From the NCBI GenBank assembly GCA_013400115.1, contig VXBP01010266.1, positions 1,984,001-2,048,000 on the forward strand: a stretch of DNA of 64,000 bases, in the 5' to 3' direction. This stretch comes from Rhinopomastus cyanomelas (taxonomy: Eukaryota; Chordata; Aves; Bucerotiformes; Rhinopomastidae). Shown piece after piece: positions 22,501 to 33,800 of this stretch (its first letter is position 1; the number at the start of each line of letters is the position of its first letter). The notes beneath the pieces were generated by a model. That model had not been told where the DNA came from and ran no database searches. It saw only the letters and a list, made by a program, of their open reading frames with translations. The position numbers and the translations under genes are program-made.

Positions 22501-25500
22501 CTTACTGTGAGGGCATTTTAGGATAGCAGCCTGCTTTGCAGGTCTGCACTGGCCTCACATTGTTCCCGAGCAGCCAGTGATTCAGAGCAGATAAACCAAC
22601 AGTCTGGCTTGGACAAAGAGCAAAGGCCTTACCTGCAGAACACGACAGCTTTGCTAGTGAGTTTAGCCATGGCACTGACTAGCACGTTTAATTACTTAAC
22701 GTGGTGCAGGTTGGTTCTGCTGATCACTGACATTTGCTTCTGCTGGAGAGGAGGTGCTGCATTCCTGCAGCAGAATGACATCCCTGGAGTGCTTTTGACA
22801 GAAACAGATCCTGCTCTTGTTTTGTTCCCCCAGGGCAGCTCCGAACACAGCACCAGTTAGTCTTGCCAGCCATTAGAAACAGCAGTGGTAGCAGGGAAGG
22901 AAGGAGCTTCTGAGTGGACTTCACAGTTGAAGGGTACCTTAGAATAACAAAGTATAAGCTGCAAGGTTGTGTGTGTGTACAGGAGGATGGAGCCAGGCTC
23001 TTCTCAATGTTCACCTGGTGATAGGACAAGGGGCAATGGGTGTGAGCTGGAGCAGAGGAGGTTCCATATCAATATCAGAAGGAACTTCTTCACAGTGAGG
23101 GTGACAGGGTGCTGGAAGGGGCTGCCCAAGGGGGTTGTGGAGATGTTTAAAACCCACCTGGACGTATTCCTGTGTGACTTGGTCTAAGTGATCCTGCTGT
23201 GTCAGGGGGATTGGACTGGATGATCTTTCGAGGTCCCTTCCAATCCCTCATGATTTTGTGGTTCTGCAGTTATTCCAGTAGCTGGAGTTGCCAAGGCCAT
23301 AACAATTAACCTGCAAAGGAAGGTGCTATCTCTAGAGATGGGCTGTGGCCTTCAAGGTGGAATGAAAACAAGAAACATTTGACTTTGTTTTTGGTGGGGG
23401 TCATCAGCAGAAAGGCAGCATGAGTGTCTGTGCTTTTCTTCCCACTCTTATTGTCTCCAGAGTTGGGGCAATCAGCTAGGTAGGTCGTGTCGGACGGCGT
23501 GAAGCTGATGTGTCTCATCTGGAGCTGCCTGCGTGGATGCCTTCTCAGGCAGATGAGTTCATGACCAACCACCTCTAGAAGAATGGGCCTTCAGGCCTCT
23601 TCACTACATTTCCAGTACAAACCTGTACGTTTTGCTTTCCAGGAAGAAAAAAGAGGTCTATGTTATCGACCCTTCGAGCAACTTGTACTACAACTGGCTG
23701 ACCATCATCGCAGCACCCGTGTTCTATAACTGGTGCATGCTGGTGTGCAGGTACAGATTCACGGGCATCGTCGTTTTTGGGTTTCCAATCTAGCTCCTCA
23801 TTGTGTTCAAATCCAGCTGCAACTTGCGGCGAGCAGCCTCCTGGGCGCTGGCTGTGGCCTTTGTGTGCCACCTGCTGGCCAGCTGCAGGGCTGTGCCTTG
23901 GCCATCGTGGGCTCAGGAACGGCTGCTAGAGATGGGTCATGTTGGGTCATCTTAAATTAATTAATCCTACTCGTTCATACCTCTGTGGGTGTTTGAAGGG
24001 CTCCAGCACTTATTTCCCCCTGTAAATGCAGAAATCAGTTGGAGTCCAAGTGTTGGGAGAGCGGCCACAGTTGTGTCTGGTTGCTGGGAGAGATGAGGAT
24101 GACTTCCCTCTCAGACATGAGTCTGCTTTTGGGACCTCTGTCCGTGGAGATGCGTTTCTCACCAGACCTGGTGCAGGTTTACTCTCAGGAGTATGTGTGT
24201 GCCGCAGTGAGTGCCCTCCATTGGCATACAGCTGGTCTGAGCTTCGCTCCTGACCCAGCCACCTTTGAACTGAGAAGGATCCTGGTGTCTGTTCAGACAT
24301 GGCTTTAGTGTGCCGGTGTCTGGAGCCCTGCTACCCCCCCATTTTTCAGTGCATGTCTGGAGCCCTGACATGCTGCCAGGACACGTGTTACAAGTGCTCC
24401 GCTTACGCCGCTGGCGTAGTTTTGAATGATGGTTTGTGTGTCTTTGCTCTTTAGAGCCTGCTTTGATGAGCTGCAAGTGGACCATATTAAACTGTGGCTG
24501 TTCCTGGATTACATCTCTGACATCATCTACGTTTTTGACATGTTCATCAGATTCAGGACAGGTGAGTCTTTCTGGGGCTGTACAGCATGGACGTGAAGGC
24601 TGGAAACAAAGTCTCCTGTGGGGTCTGACCGCTGTGGTGTTCCCTCTCCAGCTGAGGGAGGATGAAGCAGTGTGGATTGTTTGGACATCCCAAAACCTGC
24701 AGTGCACTTGTCTCTGGATTCAGTTCCATCAGTGCTCAGTTCAGCCAGAAGTGGGCTGAAGAGTCGCTGGTAGCAGGGAGAAAAAGGCCCTTTGCATGTC
24801 CTGGTCACTGTGTAGGATGTGTGGCATGTGCTCCTTAGGGTGGACAAGAAACCAGCTGCCACCCACAAGTGCTGCCTTCTTTGTCAAGTTGTGCAGCCTC
24901 CTGCTCAGAAGTGGTTCTTGAGCTGGTCAAGTGCAAGACCTGGCTTTCTTCTCAGTGTCCAGTCTGCAGGCAGTCTGGAACCAGCAGTGTTGTCCTTCTG
25001 CCACCACCTGCAGCTTCTTTAAGGTCCTAGCTTGGTCTCCCACTGTGGGTGGTGGTAGGGGATGATGCCAGGAGAGTGGTGGTACGGAGTTAGCCCAGGC
25101 ACCACACCTCTGCTTCGGTCCTGCCTTCCTGAATGGAGTGTGAACCTGAAGGATCTGTGAGGACCATGCCATGCCATGTGTGACGTGGTTCTTTCCAGCT
25201 GCATACCCCTGTTTCTGTAGCCCACACAGGCTGAGAAGGTTTTGCACTGGAGCATGCCCAGCTGATGCAGGTACTAGCCTTAAAGGGGGATGTTTGGAAC
25301 TAACCAAGGTCATAATACAGGCCAGACTACCCCTGCATCGCTGGGAAGTCCTTGATGTGCTCTGGTCTGTGCCAGCTAGCACTCTGCCAGGCAGTGTCTG
25401 GGGACAGCTGGAGGAACAGTAGAGGTTGGGTGTTGTTCATGACACCAGTTCTGGAGGGGGCTGGGAGAATTTGCATGTGAATAGAAGCTGTCACGGTAGC

Positions 25501-28270
25501 TGGTCTCACGGCCAGAAAACGTTTGGTGGCTTGTTCTGTTTACTGGCAGGGGTGGAGCACCAGCATCGCCCTCAAAAAGGTCCAGAGCCACGCTGATCGC
25601 TATAAAAACCAGAGCTTTCAAAAATCTTTGCTCTGTTACTTTTGTTTCTTTAAATACTGCTGACAGTTTGACATTAATTGTGACTTGTGACAATTTGCAG
25701 GGGTAATTACAAGGCAGAAGCTCAAAGCACTGTCTTAACGAATTTTTAAGCTTAGCAAGTTGCCTGCTGAGAAGGAGAACCTATGTCAGAGAGCTGCCTT
25801 CATCACAAGGCTGCTGTATTTGGGGGGGTGGTCTTCATCTTCTTTGTGTGGGAACTCTCTCACTAGAACCACAAAAGAAGTGCAAATAGTTGCCCCCAAA
25901 CAAAAAGGAAAATCCAGCCATTCGTCACATTGGACCCCAGAGGAAAAGCCTGGCTCTGCCTGGGGAAGAGCTGGTTTCCTTATCTCCAGGGTAGCTACAA
26001 ACATTCCAAACGATCCCTTATACCTGGTCATTCTTTGTCTTTCATGACTAATGTTCCAGTCCTACTCTATATGCAGGTGTTTCACGCTTCCTTAACTTTA
26101 CAGTTGTGACTCAGTTCCAGAAGGACTCAGAACCGCTGGAGCCACAAAGGTGATGAAGGGAGTGGAGCATCTCTCTGATGAGGAAAGGCTGAGGGAGCTG
26201 GGTCTCTTGAACTTGGGAAAGAGGAGACTGAGGGGTGACCTCATTAATGTCTATAAATAGGTGAAGGGTGGGTGTCAGGAGGATGGAGCCAGGCTCTTCT
26301 CAATGTTATCTAGTGATAGGGCGAGGGGCAATGGGTGTGAGCTGGAACAGAGGAGGCTCCACATCAACAGGAGAAGGAACTTCATGGTGAGGGTGATGGA
26401 GCACTGGACCAGGCTGCCCAGGGGGGGTGTGGAGTCTCCTTCACTGGAGATGTTTAAGACCCACTTGGATGTGTTCCTGTGTGACTTGGTCTAGGTGATC
26501 CTGCTGTTTCAGGGGGATTGGACTAGATGATCCTTCGAGGTCCCTTCCAATCCTTAATGATTCTGTGATTCTGCGTGATTCTGTGATTCCTACAAGGAGG
26601 AGATACCAGCTGTCCCAGAACAGAGCAGAAGCATGCAGGGAGCACTGTGGTGATGACAGGACCATTGCTCTCTATCGCCGACCGCCACGCAACTAGCTCC
26701 AACATTTGCACTTACGTGTTTTTCACTGAACAGACCCATAACGTTTCCACGTTTGTTTGTGTCACAGTGCAAGTGCTGATGTTCTCACAGAGCCGAAACT
26801 AAGTCGCTCAGTACTGCCGATGGCCTTTCCATTCTAACAAACCATGTGTCTTTGTTCTTTGAAGGCTTCCTTGAGCAAGGCTTGCTGGTTCAGGATGAAA
26901 AGAAGTTACGCGAGCATTACACCAAAACCATCCAGTTCAAGCTGGACGTCCTGTCTCTTGTGCCGACAGACCTGGCGTATCTGAAGTTTGGCTTGAACTA
27001 CCCGGAACTGCGATTCAACCGCTTGCTGAGGATTGCTCGTCTCTTTGAGTTCTTCGACCGCACCGAAACCAGGACAAACTATCCGAACATGTTCCGCATT
27101 GGAAACCTGGTCTTGTACATTCTCATCATCATCCACTGGAACGCGTGTATATACTTTGCGATTTCAAAGGTCATCGGGTTTGGAACGGACTCTTGGGTCT
27201 ACCCCAACGTCTCCATCCCAGAGTACGCGCGCCTGTCCAGGAAGTACATTTACAGCCTCTACTGGTCGACGCTTACGCTGACGACCATCGGAGAAACGCC
27301 TCCCCCGGTGAAAGACGAAGAGTATCTCTTTGTGGTCATGGACTTCCTGGTGGGCGTGCTGATCTTCGCTACCATCGTCGGTAACGTGGGCTCCATGATT
27401 TCCAACATGAACGCCTCCAGGGCGGAGTTCCAGGCCAAAGTGGATTCCATTAAGCAGTACATGCATTTCCGCAAAGTGACGAAGGATTTGGAAGCCAGGG
27501 TTATTAAGTGGTTTGACTACCTCTGGACCAACAAGAAAACAGTGGATGAGAAGGAGGTCCTCAAAAATCTGCCCGACAAGCTGAAGGCTGAAATTGCCAT
27601 CAACGTGCATTTGGACACACTGAGGAAAGTGCGGATCTTCCAGGACTGCGAAGCCGGGCTTCTCATCGAGCTGGTGCTGAAACTGAAGCCTACGGTCTTC
27701 AGCCCTGGGGACTACATCTGCAAAAAGGGAGACATCGGGCGGGAGATGTACATTATTAAAGAGGGCAAGTTGGCTGTGGTGGCCGACGACGGCGTAACTC
27801 AATTCGTAGTCCTCAGCGACGGCAGCTACTTTGGCGAAATCAGCATCCTCAACATCAAAGGCAGCAAGTCTGGCAACAGGAGGACAGCCAACATCAGGAG
27901 TATCGGGTACTCCGATTTGTTCTGCTTGTCTAAAGATGACCTCATGGAAGCCCTCACAGAGTATCCAGAAGCCAAAAAGGCTCTGGAAGAGAAAGGGCGG
28001 CAAATTCTGATGAAAGACAATTTAATAGACGAGGAAGCAGCAAAAGCAGGAGCTGACCCAAAGGACTTGGAAGAGAAAATAGAAAAACTGGAAACAGCCC
28101 TGGATACGCTGCAGACCAGGTTTGCGAGGCTCCTGGCAGAGTACAACTCTTCTCAGCAGAAGGTGAAGCAGAGACTTGCCAGAGTAGAAACCAGAGTGAA
28201 AAAATACGGCAGCGGCACCTTATCAGTGGGCGAGGCAGAGGCTGAGAACCCTGAGGAGAAGAAGCAGTGA
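10403..28270 (+). CDS. CNGA3: Cone cyclic-nucleotide-gated channel alpha-3, complete CDS (8 exons)
   Basis: Joined exons 10403-10503, 13161-13277, 16649-16828, 18662-18715, 22085-22210, 23643-23750, 24455-24561 and 26865-28270 give 732 codons plus stop; every junction is GT-AG and keeps frame. The protein begins MAKINTQ, as in vertebrate CNGA3. It is the pore-forming subunit of the cGMP-gated cation channel in cone outer segments, whose closing in light hyperpolarises the cell. Visible in order: variable N-terminus (1-193) with a Lys/Glu tract; S1-S2 (about 195-262); S3-S4; pore loop with filter TIGET (Glu about 408); S6; C-linker; cyclic-nucleotide-binding domain with FGEIS (587-591) and RRTA (603-606); C-terminal coiled coil (about 660-708). 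An NVS glycosylation site (379-381) precedes the pore. The length agrees with my recollection of about 735 aa for the chicken protein. CNGA1 is the main alternative, but the N-terminus and C-terminal region fit CNGA3. Confidence 0.97.
10766..10830 (+). mobile_element. CR1 internal fragment
   Basis: CACTGGAACAGAGGAGGTCC … CTTCTTCACAGTGAGGGTGA. It matches the segment before the 3' tail, with both ends missing. Confidence 0.7.
11475..11552 (-). mobile_element. CR1 3' end
   Basis: ATCATAGAATCATTAGGGAT … CGCAGCAGGATCATCTAGG. A short reversed copy in the first coding intron of CNGA3. Confidence 0.85.
12342..13000 (-). mobile_element. CR1 fragment with reverse-transcriptase remnant
   Basis: This is the longest CR1 piece in the window. 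Minus-strand frames read VPQGSVLGSVL, preceded by GATSSWCPVTSE, and then SVDLLEERKMLQRDLDRLG. These match the CR1 ORF2 reverse-transcriptase C-terminal half. Frames are broken by stops and shifts, so it is inactive. Confidence 0.9.
13161..13277 (+). CDS. CNGA3: CNGA3 exon, variable N-terminal segment
   Basis: The acceptor is GCTTTTGCAG and the donor is GTAACG. It is 117 nt long, beginning and ending in phase 2. It encodes the Ser/Glu-rich cytoplasmic stretch containing SFTGRGAMA, matching human SFTGQGIA. Confidence 0.9.
13584..13730. repeat. 29-bp minisatellite, five copies, alternating variants
   Basis: Units start at 13591, 13620, 13649, 13678 and 13707, exactly 29 bases apart, each beginning TTCCTGT. 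Copies 1, 3 and 5 read TGTGAAG and copies 2 and 4 read TGTAAAG, which implies a 58-bp higher-order unit. It lies in a CNGA3 intron. Confidence 0.95.
14523..14573 (+). mobile_element. CR1 3'-terminal remnant
   Basis: GGTGTGGGAATGGGACAAGA … CCTTTCCAATCCCTAAT. It abuts a reversed copy tail to tail. Confidence 0.75.
14574..14985 (-). mobile_element. CR1 3' end, long copy
   Basis: CATAGAATCATTAGGAACTG … CTCAGCCTCTCCTCATACGG. It spans the 3' UTR and the last part of ORF2 in reverse orientation. Confidence 0.9.
16147..16292 (-). mobile_element. CR1 3' end
   Basis: ATCATAGAATCATTAGGGAT … GAAGGAGACTCCACAACT. It is a reversed copy truncated where several other copies also stop. Confidence 0.85.
16649..16828 (+). 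CDS. CNGA3: CNGA3 exon, N-terminal cytoplasmic segment
   Basis: The acceptor is CCTCGCAG and the donor is GTAAGA. It is 180 nt in phase 2-2. It encodes VSRFVVSMRSWAIRHLHREE, aligned with human [20 protein letters not shown], followed by the PDSFLERIRGPEF block. Confidence 0.93.
17697..18007 (+). mobile_element. CR1 3' end
   Basis: GAAGGGTGGGTGTCACGAGG … CCAATCCCTAATGTTCTGTG. A sense-orientation copy in a CNGA3 intron. Confidence 0.88.
18662..18715 (+). CDS. CNGA3: CNGA3 short exon (SHWPLARLNVNYSNNTNEE)
   Basis: The acceptor is TTATTTAACAG and the donor is GTAAGT. It is a 54-nt phase 2-2 exon, too short for ORF searches and found from frame continuity and splice signals. It adds an Asn-rich stretch and could be optional, because skipping it keeps frame. 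Confidence 0.85.
19479..19787 (+). mobile_element. CR1 3' end
   Basis: ATATGTGAAGGGTGGGTGTC … CAATCCCCTGTGATTCTATG. It is similar to the copies at 17697 and 20432. Confidence 0.88.
20432..20806 (+). mobile_element. CR1 3' end with last codons of ORF2
   Basis: It begins in the ORF2 end (frame reading LEKRRLRGDLINVYKYV) and ends CCAATCCCTAATGCTCTGTG. Confidence 0.9.
22085..22210 (+). CDS. CNGA3: CNGA3 Lys/Glu-rich repeat exon
   Basis: The acceptor is TGTACAG and the donor is GTAAGT. This 126-nt phase 2-2 exon is almost entirely purine on the coding strand. It encodes repeats of the type EEKK ending in DDKKDDKKKEE. Vertebrate CNG alpha subunits have a charged Lys/Glu tract here, before S1. The near-identical AAG/GAG/GAA triplets make the length prone to slippage. 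Confidence 0.9.
22978..23262 (+). mobile_element. CR1 3' end
   Basis: TACAGGAGGATGGAGCCAGG … CCAATCCCTCATGATTTTGT. It lies between CNGA3 exons. Confidence 0.88.
23643..23750 (+). CDS. CNGA3: CNGA3 exon, start of S1
   Basis: The acceptor is GCTTTCCAG and the donor is GTACAG; 108 nt, phase 2-2. It encodes the conserved VIDPSSNLYYNWL motif and the first half of transmembrane helix S1. Confidence 0.95.
24455..24561 (+). CDS. CNGA3: CNGA3 exon, S1-S2 segment
   Basis: The acceptor is CTCTTTAG and the donor is GTGAGT. It is 107 nt, entering in phase 2 and leaving in phase 1. It encodes ACFDELQ and helix S2 (LWLFLDYISDIIYVFDMF). Confidence 0.95.
26108..26592 (+). mobile_element. CR1 3' end with end of ORF2
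   Basis: Starts CTCAGTTCCAGAAGGACTCA and includes GAGGAAAGGCTGAGGGAGCT. It ends with three CR1-style ATTCTGTGATTCTG repeats, about 270 bases before the last CNGA3 exon. Confidence 0.92.
26865..28270 (+). CDS. CNGA3: CNGA3 last coding exon: S3 to C-terminus
   Basis: The acceptor is TTCTTTGAAG. The exon encodes residues 265-732 without a break and ends at TGA 28268-28270. It carries S3-S6, the pore, C-linker, cyclic-nucleotide-binding domain and leucine-zipper-like coiled coil. A very large last coding exon is characteristic of CNGA genes. Confidence 0.98.
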
Positions 28271-29117
28271 AGGAACACTCACTTTTCCTCGTGGGTTGGA
28301 GAAGGCTGAAGCGTGTCAAAGCCATAAACGTGTGTAAATACGTCTGTGCGTACACAGACCCCGTTATTTTTATACGAACTCAAGAGGATGGTTTTTAGCG
28401 TTTTTAACTGCAGCAGTGTTTTCTTGTAAATAGAACATTGTCACCTTCTTCTTAGGGGGAGCTTTGGTCTGGTACTTGGGTACTTTTTTGTACTGGGAGT
28501 GGGTTTCTTACGGGCTGCGCTCAGAATGCCTGCTGTACGCGGGGCGTGTCGACACGTTGTCTCTTGCGATCCGTTGGCATCGTACTTGCAGGAGGAGGGT
28601 TCTGTTGGGTCTTTTTAGGGGCTTGAAAACATGTGGAGTTCACACTCGACCTTTATAGATGATCACACGTGTGGACTGTGGTCTTCTCAGAATCTTTGTT
28701 CTTTCACAGCGAAGTGTCTGTGCAGACAGCTGGACCTCGGCTAAGCAGCAGCACGTACCTGGCAGACGGGGTGTAGCCCTGCACACGTATGAAGTAGCCG
28801 TGCACTGGATCCTTCCGCTTCCTTCTAACGAGCCGGGCACTGCGCAGAGCACTACGCTAACAAGGTAGAAGGACTCAGTCACATCCTTTCTGGTGTGGCC
28901 ACGGACAGCCTTTGCTGCTCTGCAACTGCTTCACCTGAGAAAAGAGGAGATCTCCCATTTATGGTTTTTAGCCCCATCCCCACCAGTAAAACCCTCCACT
29001 TGGAAGGGTCGTCCCAACAGCTCACCGGAGGAGGCATCTGTGGCCCCACTGAACTGAGGAAGGGTAACAATGGTCCTGGTTTGTGCAGCTGGTCTCTGTA
29101 GGGTCTTGAGTGAATTC

Positions 29118-29312
29118 AGCCTCTCAGCCAGCGGGCAGAGAGGCCCAGCGAGGTGGTGGAGTCACCATCCCTGGAGGTCTGTAAACCTCCTGTTTAGGGA
29201 CATGATTTAAGTGGTGACCTTGCAGTGCTGGGTTGAAGGTTGGACTTGATGATCTTAAAGGTTGGATGGTTGATGATCTTAAAGGTCTCTTCCAACCAAA
29301 GAGATTCTGAGG
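29118..29312 (+). mobile_element. Old CR1 3' end with duplicated tail
   Basis: GAGGTGGTGGAGTCACCATC … CTTCCAACCAAAGAGATTCT. The piece GATGATCTTAAAGGT occurs twice, 32 bases apart. It is the last CR1 before a repeat-poor interval of nearly 6 kb. Confidence 0.75.
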
Positions 29313-30841
29313 AAGTTCACAGACTGTCAGGATGGGCTGTCCATGCCTGCAGGCAGCTTTGTCCCACAACAGAATTTCTGCAGGGCAGGATTCATGCCAC
29401 GAGACCAGTGTTTTCTTTCTCTCCATTTCATTGAAGGATGCCTGTGTCACCTCCCTTCGCTCTTTGCTGCCAGCTTTGCTCCAAGTAGCTGCTGTAGTAC
29501 CAGGTTTACTTTGGTTAGGGAGGACAAAGGCCACATTTGCTCAGGTCCTGCTGACAGGAGCCAGATTGTGCTGGCTGCTTTTCTGTTTGCTGCAGAAGCC
29601 CTTTCTCACAGCAGCCTGACACTGAGGAGACTACACAGGTCTGGTCCACTTGCCCTGCTGGGATGTTCAGGGCAGAACGGTGCTGAGAAGGTTTCTTGCA
29701 CTGGTTGGTTCTTGCTCAGGACCTGCCCCTTATACAACCTCTCTGTCTCATCTGCCCCACTGCTTCCACTTTCTTTCAGGGTTCTCTCCCTGTTCCTGAG
29801 GGGATTTCTCTAATGTTCTCCAGCTGGGAAGACACTGACCTTTCATCCTTTCGATGACCAGCAGTGTTCTGCCCTGTAGCTTTCCTGGTGCTGCTTCAGT
29901 CTGCCAATTCCTTGCTGAATCAGAGAGTACGGAACAGCAGAGGCTGCTCAGCATCTGTGGGGGCTGGATGCTCCATCAGCACTAGGTGTTGCCACAGGCA
30001 GTGCTCTGCTTTAGTTGTCCTTGGTCCTGACTTAGAAGTCCTAACACCATGTGGGAGTGGATGGCCTGTTGAGAACCCTGCTGAGAAGACAGTGTTTAAC
30101 TGGATGGTGGTGAAATGAAAAGAGGCTCTGCTGAACTGAGTGCAGCTGCTCGGGGCAAGCAGCCATCCTCCTCTTTCTGAGCCTCGTGAGGGAGACAACT
30201 TGTGAGGCCCCTTTCCTTGGTCACTATCCAGCAACACTGGCAAAGGGACTACCAAGTGGTAGATGCCCACACGTGGCCCAAGTCTGAACTGTTACCATCC
30301 GTCTGGAAGCCAAACACACTTAAGTATCTACTGTAGGCAGGGCTTAACCTGTGTAAGCAAGATTTCTGACTGTAATGACATCTTTGGCAAGTGGTGCAGA
30401 CCTCTGCGTGGCCAGCCAGAGTTCAGGGGTTTTGGTCTTTCACATGAGTCTGGTCCTTGCTTTTCCTAAGGGCCAGAGATAAATGGAGGAGGCAAGCAAG
30501 GCTGCTTTGGCCAGGAGTCTAGTGCTCTCACTCGCACACTGATGGGTGCAGGGTTGTGCTTCAGCTGAGGTTGGCTTGTTGTGTTGAACCCCTGGAAGCC
30601 CACGTGGTGCCATCACCGGCTGCTGAACTCGCAGCTCTCACCTGGTAGCAGGGGCAGGTTCTGCACTTGCCCGAGGCTGACGCTCGCTCGCCGCTGTGTT
30701 GCTCAAACACCAGATCTCGTAGGGGTTTTGCAGTTGTCACGGTCACCTCATACATCAGTCCTGGGTCTCTGTACACGCCTGCCCCCTGTGCTGCAGCTGC
30801 TCCAGCCTCCCACCTGTAGGCAGCTAGAGCTCTTTATCCTG

Positions 30842-33800
30842 TTATTGCACCAAATTTACACTGGTTCTCCCACAAACACACGAGGCTGCTGCTTGACCTG
30901 GAGGACCAGAGCACTTTAATCTATCAGTTAAATACACGTCTGCTCTCCCACGCCGCTTGTTCTGGCTTCCACGGGCCGGGAGAGAGCTGTTGGCTTCAGC
31001 GACCTCAAAATCCGCAGCTTTGGGCACAACGAAACCACTGACTCTGACATCCTCTGTCTCTGTAAGATGTTTCTTCCCCCTTCTTTCACGTGGCTGCGGC
31101 AGGTACATTAAAAGATTTTTAATAACTTCCAAGCAGCTTGGTGTTTTCTCCTGCCCACGTCCCTCTGGATCTCAGTGTTTCGTGACAGACTTCGATGGCG
31201 TCACCATTACCTGCACCGGGGGTCCCACAGCAGGGACCACTCCTTGTCCAGCAGAAGTGCTTTCAGCTTCCTGCCAGTTGCAGACACACGCATCACCTAC
31301 CACAAGTCCCCCTCCAGAGCATCAGTCAGCAACCCAACTAGTCCATCAGCCCAACCAAGAGCAAGCAAGGAGATGGCAGCTTTTACAGAGCGTTTGAACA
31401 CACCCTGACACTGCAGGTGGCCTTGAAGCTCTCACGTCACCCGTGTACAGAAACCAAGCCCACAGCCAAAGCCATGCCATGGTTCTGTTGCTTCAAGGGG
31501 CTGTTCTGAGCTGGACACCTGATGCATGAGGCCGGGTGTTTAAACATCTGCTGCAGGTAGGAAAGGAAGGTAAATTTGGTGGAGCAGCAGCAGCTTCAGG
31601 TGCTGCTTAGACTGAGCTTTTCCAGGGCAAGGGCCTTGAGCCATGGGCTCTGCTCCTAACAAGAAGTCATTTGAGCCTTGCTGTTCTCAACAAGCTTTTC
31701 CCCTGAAAGCTTTGCTCTGGAAAATTCAACAAATGCTGAGAGCAGGGCAGCACCTGTGTTTCTACAGGTCCCTCACACAGAACTGAGGGCTGGGGTTAGC
31801 ATAACTGCAGCTCTTCCTGCAGAAGCAGCTTAGGAAAAAGCAGCACCTCTGCACTTACTACTTTGCTCTTAAGCATCTCCTGTATTTTTATTCCTGACAA
31901 ACATTAACACAACTGGAGACATCTTTGCTCTTCACTAAGAAACAAACTGCTAGTTTTGCTTTCACCCAGAGAGAGCACCAGCACTTCTCTGAGCTAGTCC
32001 ATACGTTCGTGCTGCTTCGGGAGACAGTCACTTCTGTATCAATCACTGCTGACAGGCCAAACCTGGTCCAGGTCGTCCAACCAGATACTGCAGTCGGGCT
32101 GACTGAAGGGGAGCTGCTCAGCATCCTGATGGGTTGTGAGAGGCAGCATCTGGACCCTGCTTCAAAGCTCCCTAGGTCTTCTGTTGATGCTTCTATCCTG
32201 GAAGAGACAAAGAATCAAACCCTTATGTAATTTAACATTCGGGAAAACCCTTTGCATGGCCCTGAGAGCAAAATAAATTGGGCACTAAGTGGATCTGGCA
32301 ACTGCACAGGCAGCTACAGCGCAAGATTTCAGCTGTGGCAGCTTTCCTGAGGGAACACCCCGCTCCCCCAGCCTCACCTGCAGTCCAGAGCCCAAGAAAG
32401 ATGCTGCCTGAGGAGTCCTTACAGGGAGAGTGAGGAAGCCCTGCTCCTTCCACTGTCTGCATTGGGTGGATGGGGTGGGAAGCTCCAGCAAGCCCTGAGG
32501 AAGCACCTCAGGCTACAAATGGTCTGGCCTTTTGTTCCTGAAATTCAGATTTTGCAGCTGTTTCCAGGTACCAAATCAAAGGCCAAGGTGCTGCTGCCAG
32601 GGGCTCCACCGTGGAAAAGGAAACCCCACTCATCTCTGTTCAGTGCCCAAAGAGCCAAGTGAGGAGCAAAGGGAGGACTCAGGTTATTTAAGCAAATGGG
32701 TTTCCGCAACCTCAAAAGGAGGACCACAGGATGTCCTCAGCCTCAAGGATGAGCACAAACATTAGCTTTGCTCCAGAAGCAGCAGCGCTTCTCCCAAAGA
32801 CACTTTCTTCACCAGCTCTACCATTTCTGCCTGACTTCTGCAGGGAGCCCACGGGACACAGTGCCAACAGCTGCAGCTCCCATGCCAAAGGCTGACCACA
32901 GCGTCGCCTGCTTCAGTTTAGGTGACCTGGTGTGAAGGTGTGAAGCTCACAGGATTCTTCAGGGACAGATGGCAACAAAAGAAATAATTAGAAAGCCCAT
33001 CAGTGTGCTCAGCACAAGGGGTATTATCCTGCTGAAAACACACTTCATCCAGGAAACACTTCAGTGATGAGTTTCCCATGTTTTATTAAAATAAATTCTA
33101 TTGGGAAATAATAAAAAGCTTTTCATGGTACCTTGTGAGTTCATCTCATCTTTACCTCTTGCTGCTCAAACACTGAGAGGCTGCAGCAGGACATCACGTA
33201 CACCAGAGCTTGCAGGGACCTGAAGAAAGGCTTCTGATCTGCTTTGCACGTGACAACAGTCCAGTCACAGCTCCTCAAGCTCTCCTTTTGACACCACTCT
33301 GCAGCAGTTGTCAACCAAGCCCAAGTGAGCAGCAGCAGCTGCCCTGCACACCTGGTTGTTTAGAGCTGAGCTGTGCTCTGTGTCCTTCCAGGGGCACAAG
33401 CTTGACCCCAGCAGCCACCAGTCAGCTCCAGCTTCATCACTAAGTCTCCAAACAATGCACTAACACACCCAGGAAATCAGTGCTGCAACCCATGCTACCA
33501 TGTCATTGTCCTCTGCTTGCACGTCTGACGTTGCTGCTGCAACAGAAACACTGCAGCAGGACACACGACCTCTGTCAACACCAGCAGCCTAGACAGGACC
33601 TCAGTTATTTATCAGGACCGCTCTCTGGACGCATCCTACAAATACTGCATGTCTGCAGTTAAGTTCTCCCCACCCTCCCAAGGTCCTTCACAACCCTCTT
33701 TTCAGTTAAAACATGGCAAAATTAAAACACACCTCCACACCCTTCACCCTCCCTAGACCCTTTCTCAATCAAAAGAGATTCTCCAGCTTGAGATCAACCA

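Larger units (their letters stand above)
10504..26864 (+). other. CNGA3: CNGA3 introns
   Basis: Seven introns (10504-13160, 13278-16648, 16829-18661, 18716-22084, 22211-23642, 23751-24454, 24562-26864). They contain CR1 copies in both orientations and one minisatellite. Stretches 15000-16140, 18010-19470, 20810-22080 and 24565-26100 show nothing else I recognise. Confidence 0.9.

Noticed and set aside
27164..28003. 279-codon minus-strand open frame inside the last CNGA3 exon
   Set aside because: It is a shadow of the strongly conserved CNGA3 coding sequence, with no independent splice or start support.
30957..31397. 146-codon plus-strand frame
   Set aside because: No recognisable domain, no splice or promoter support, and it overlaps an equally open minus-strand frame; kept only as part of the unassigned interval.
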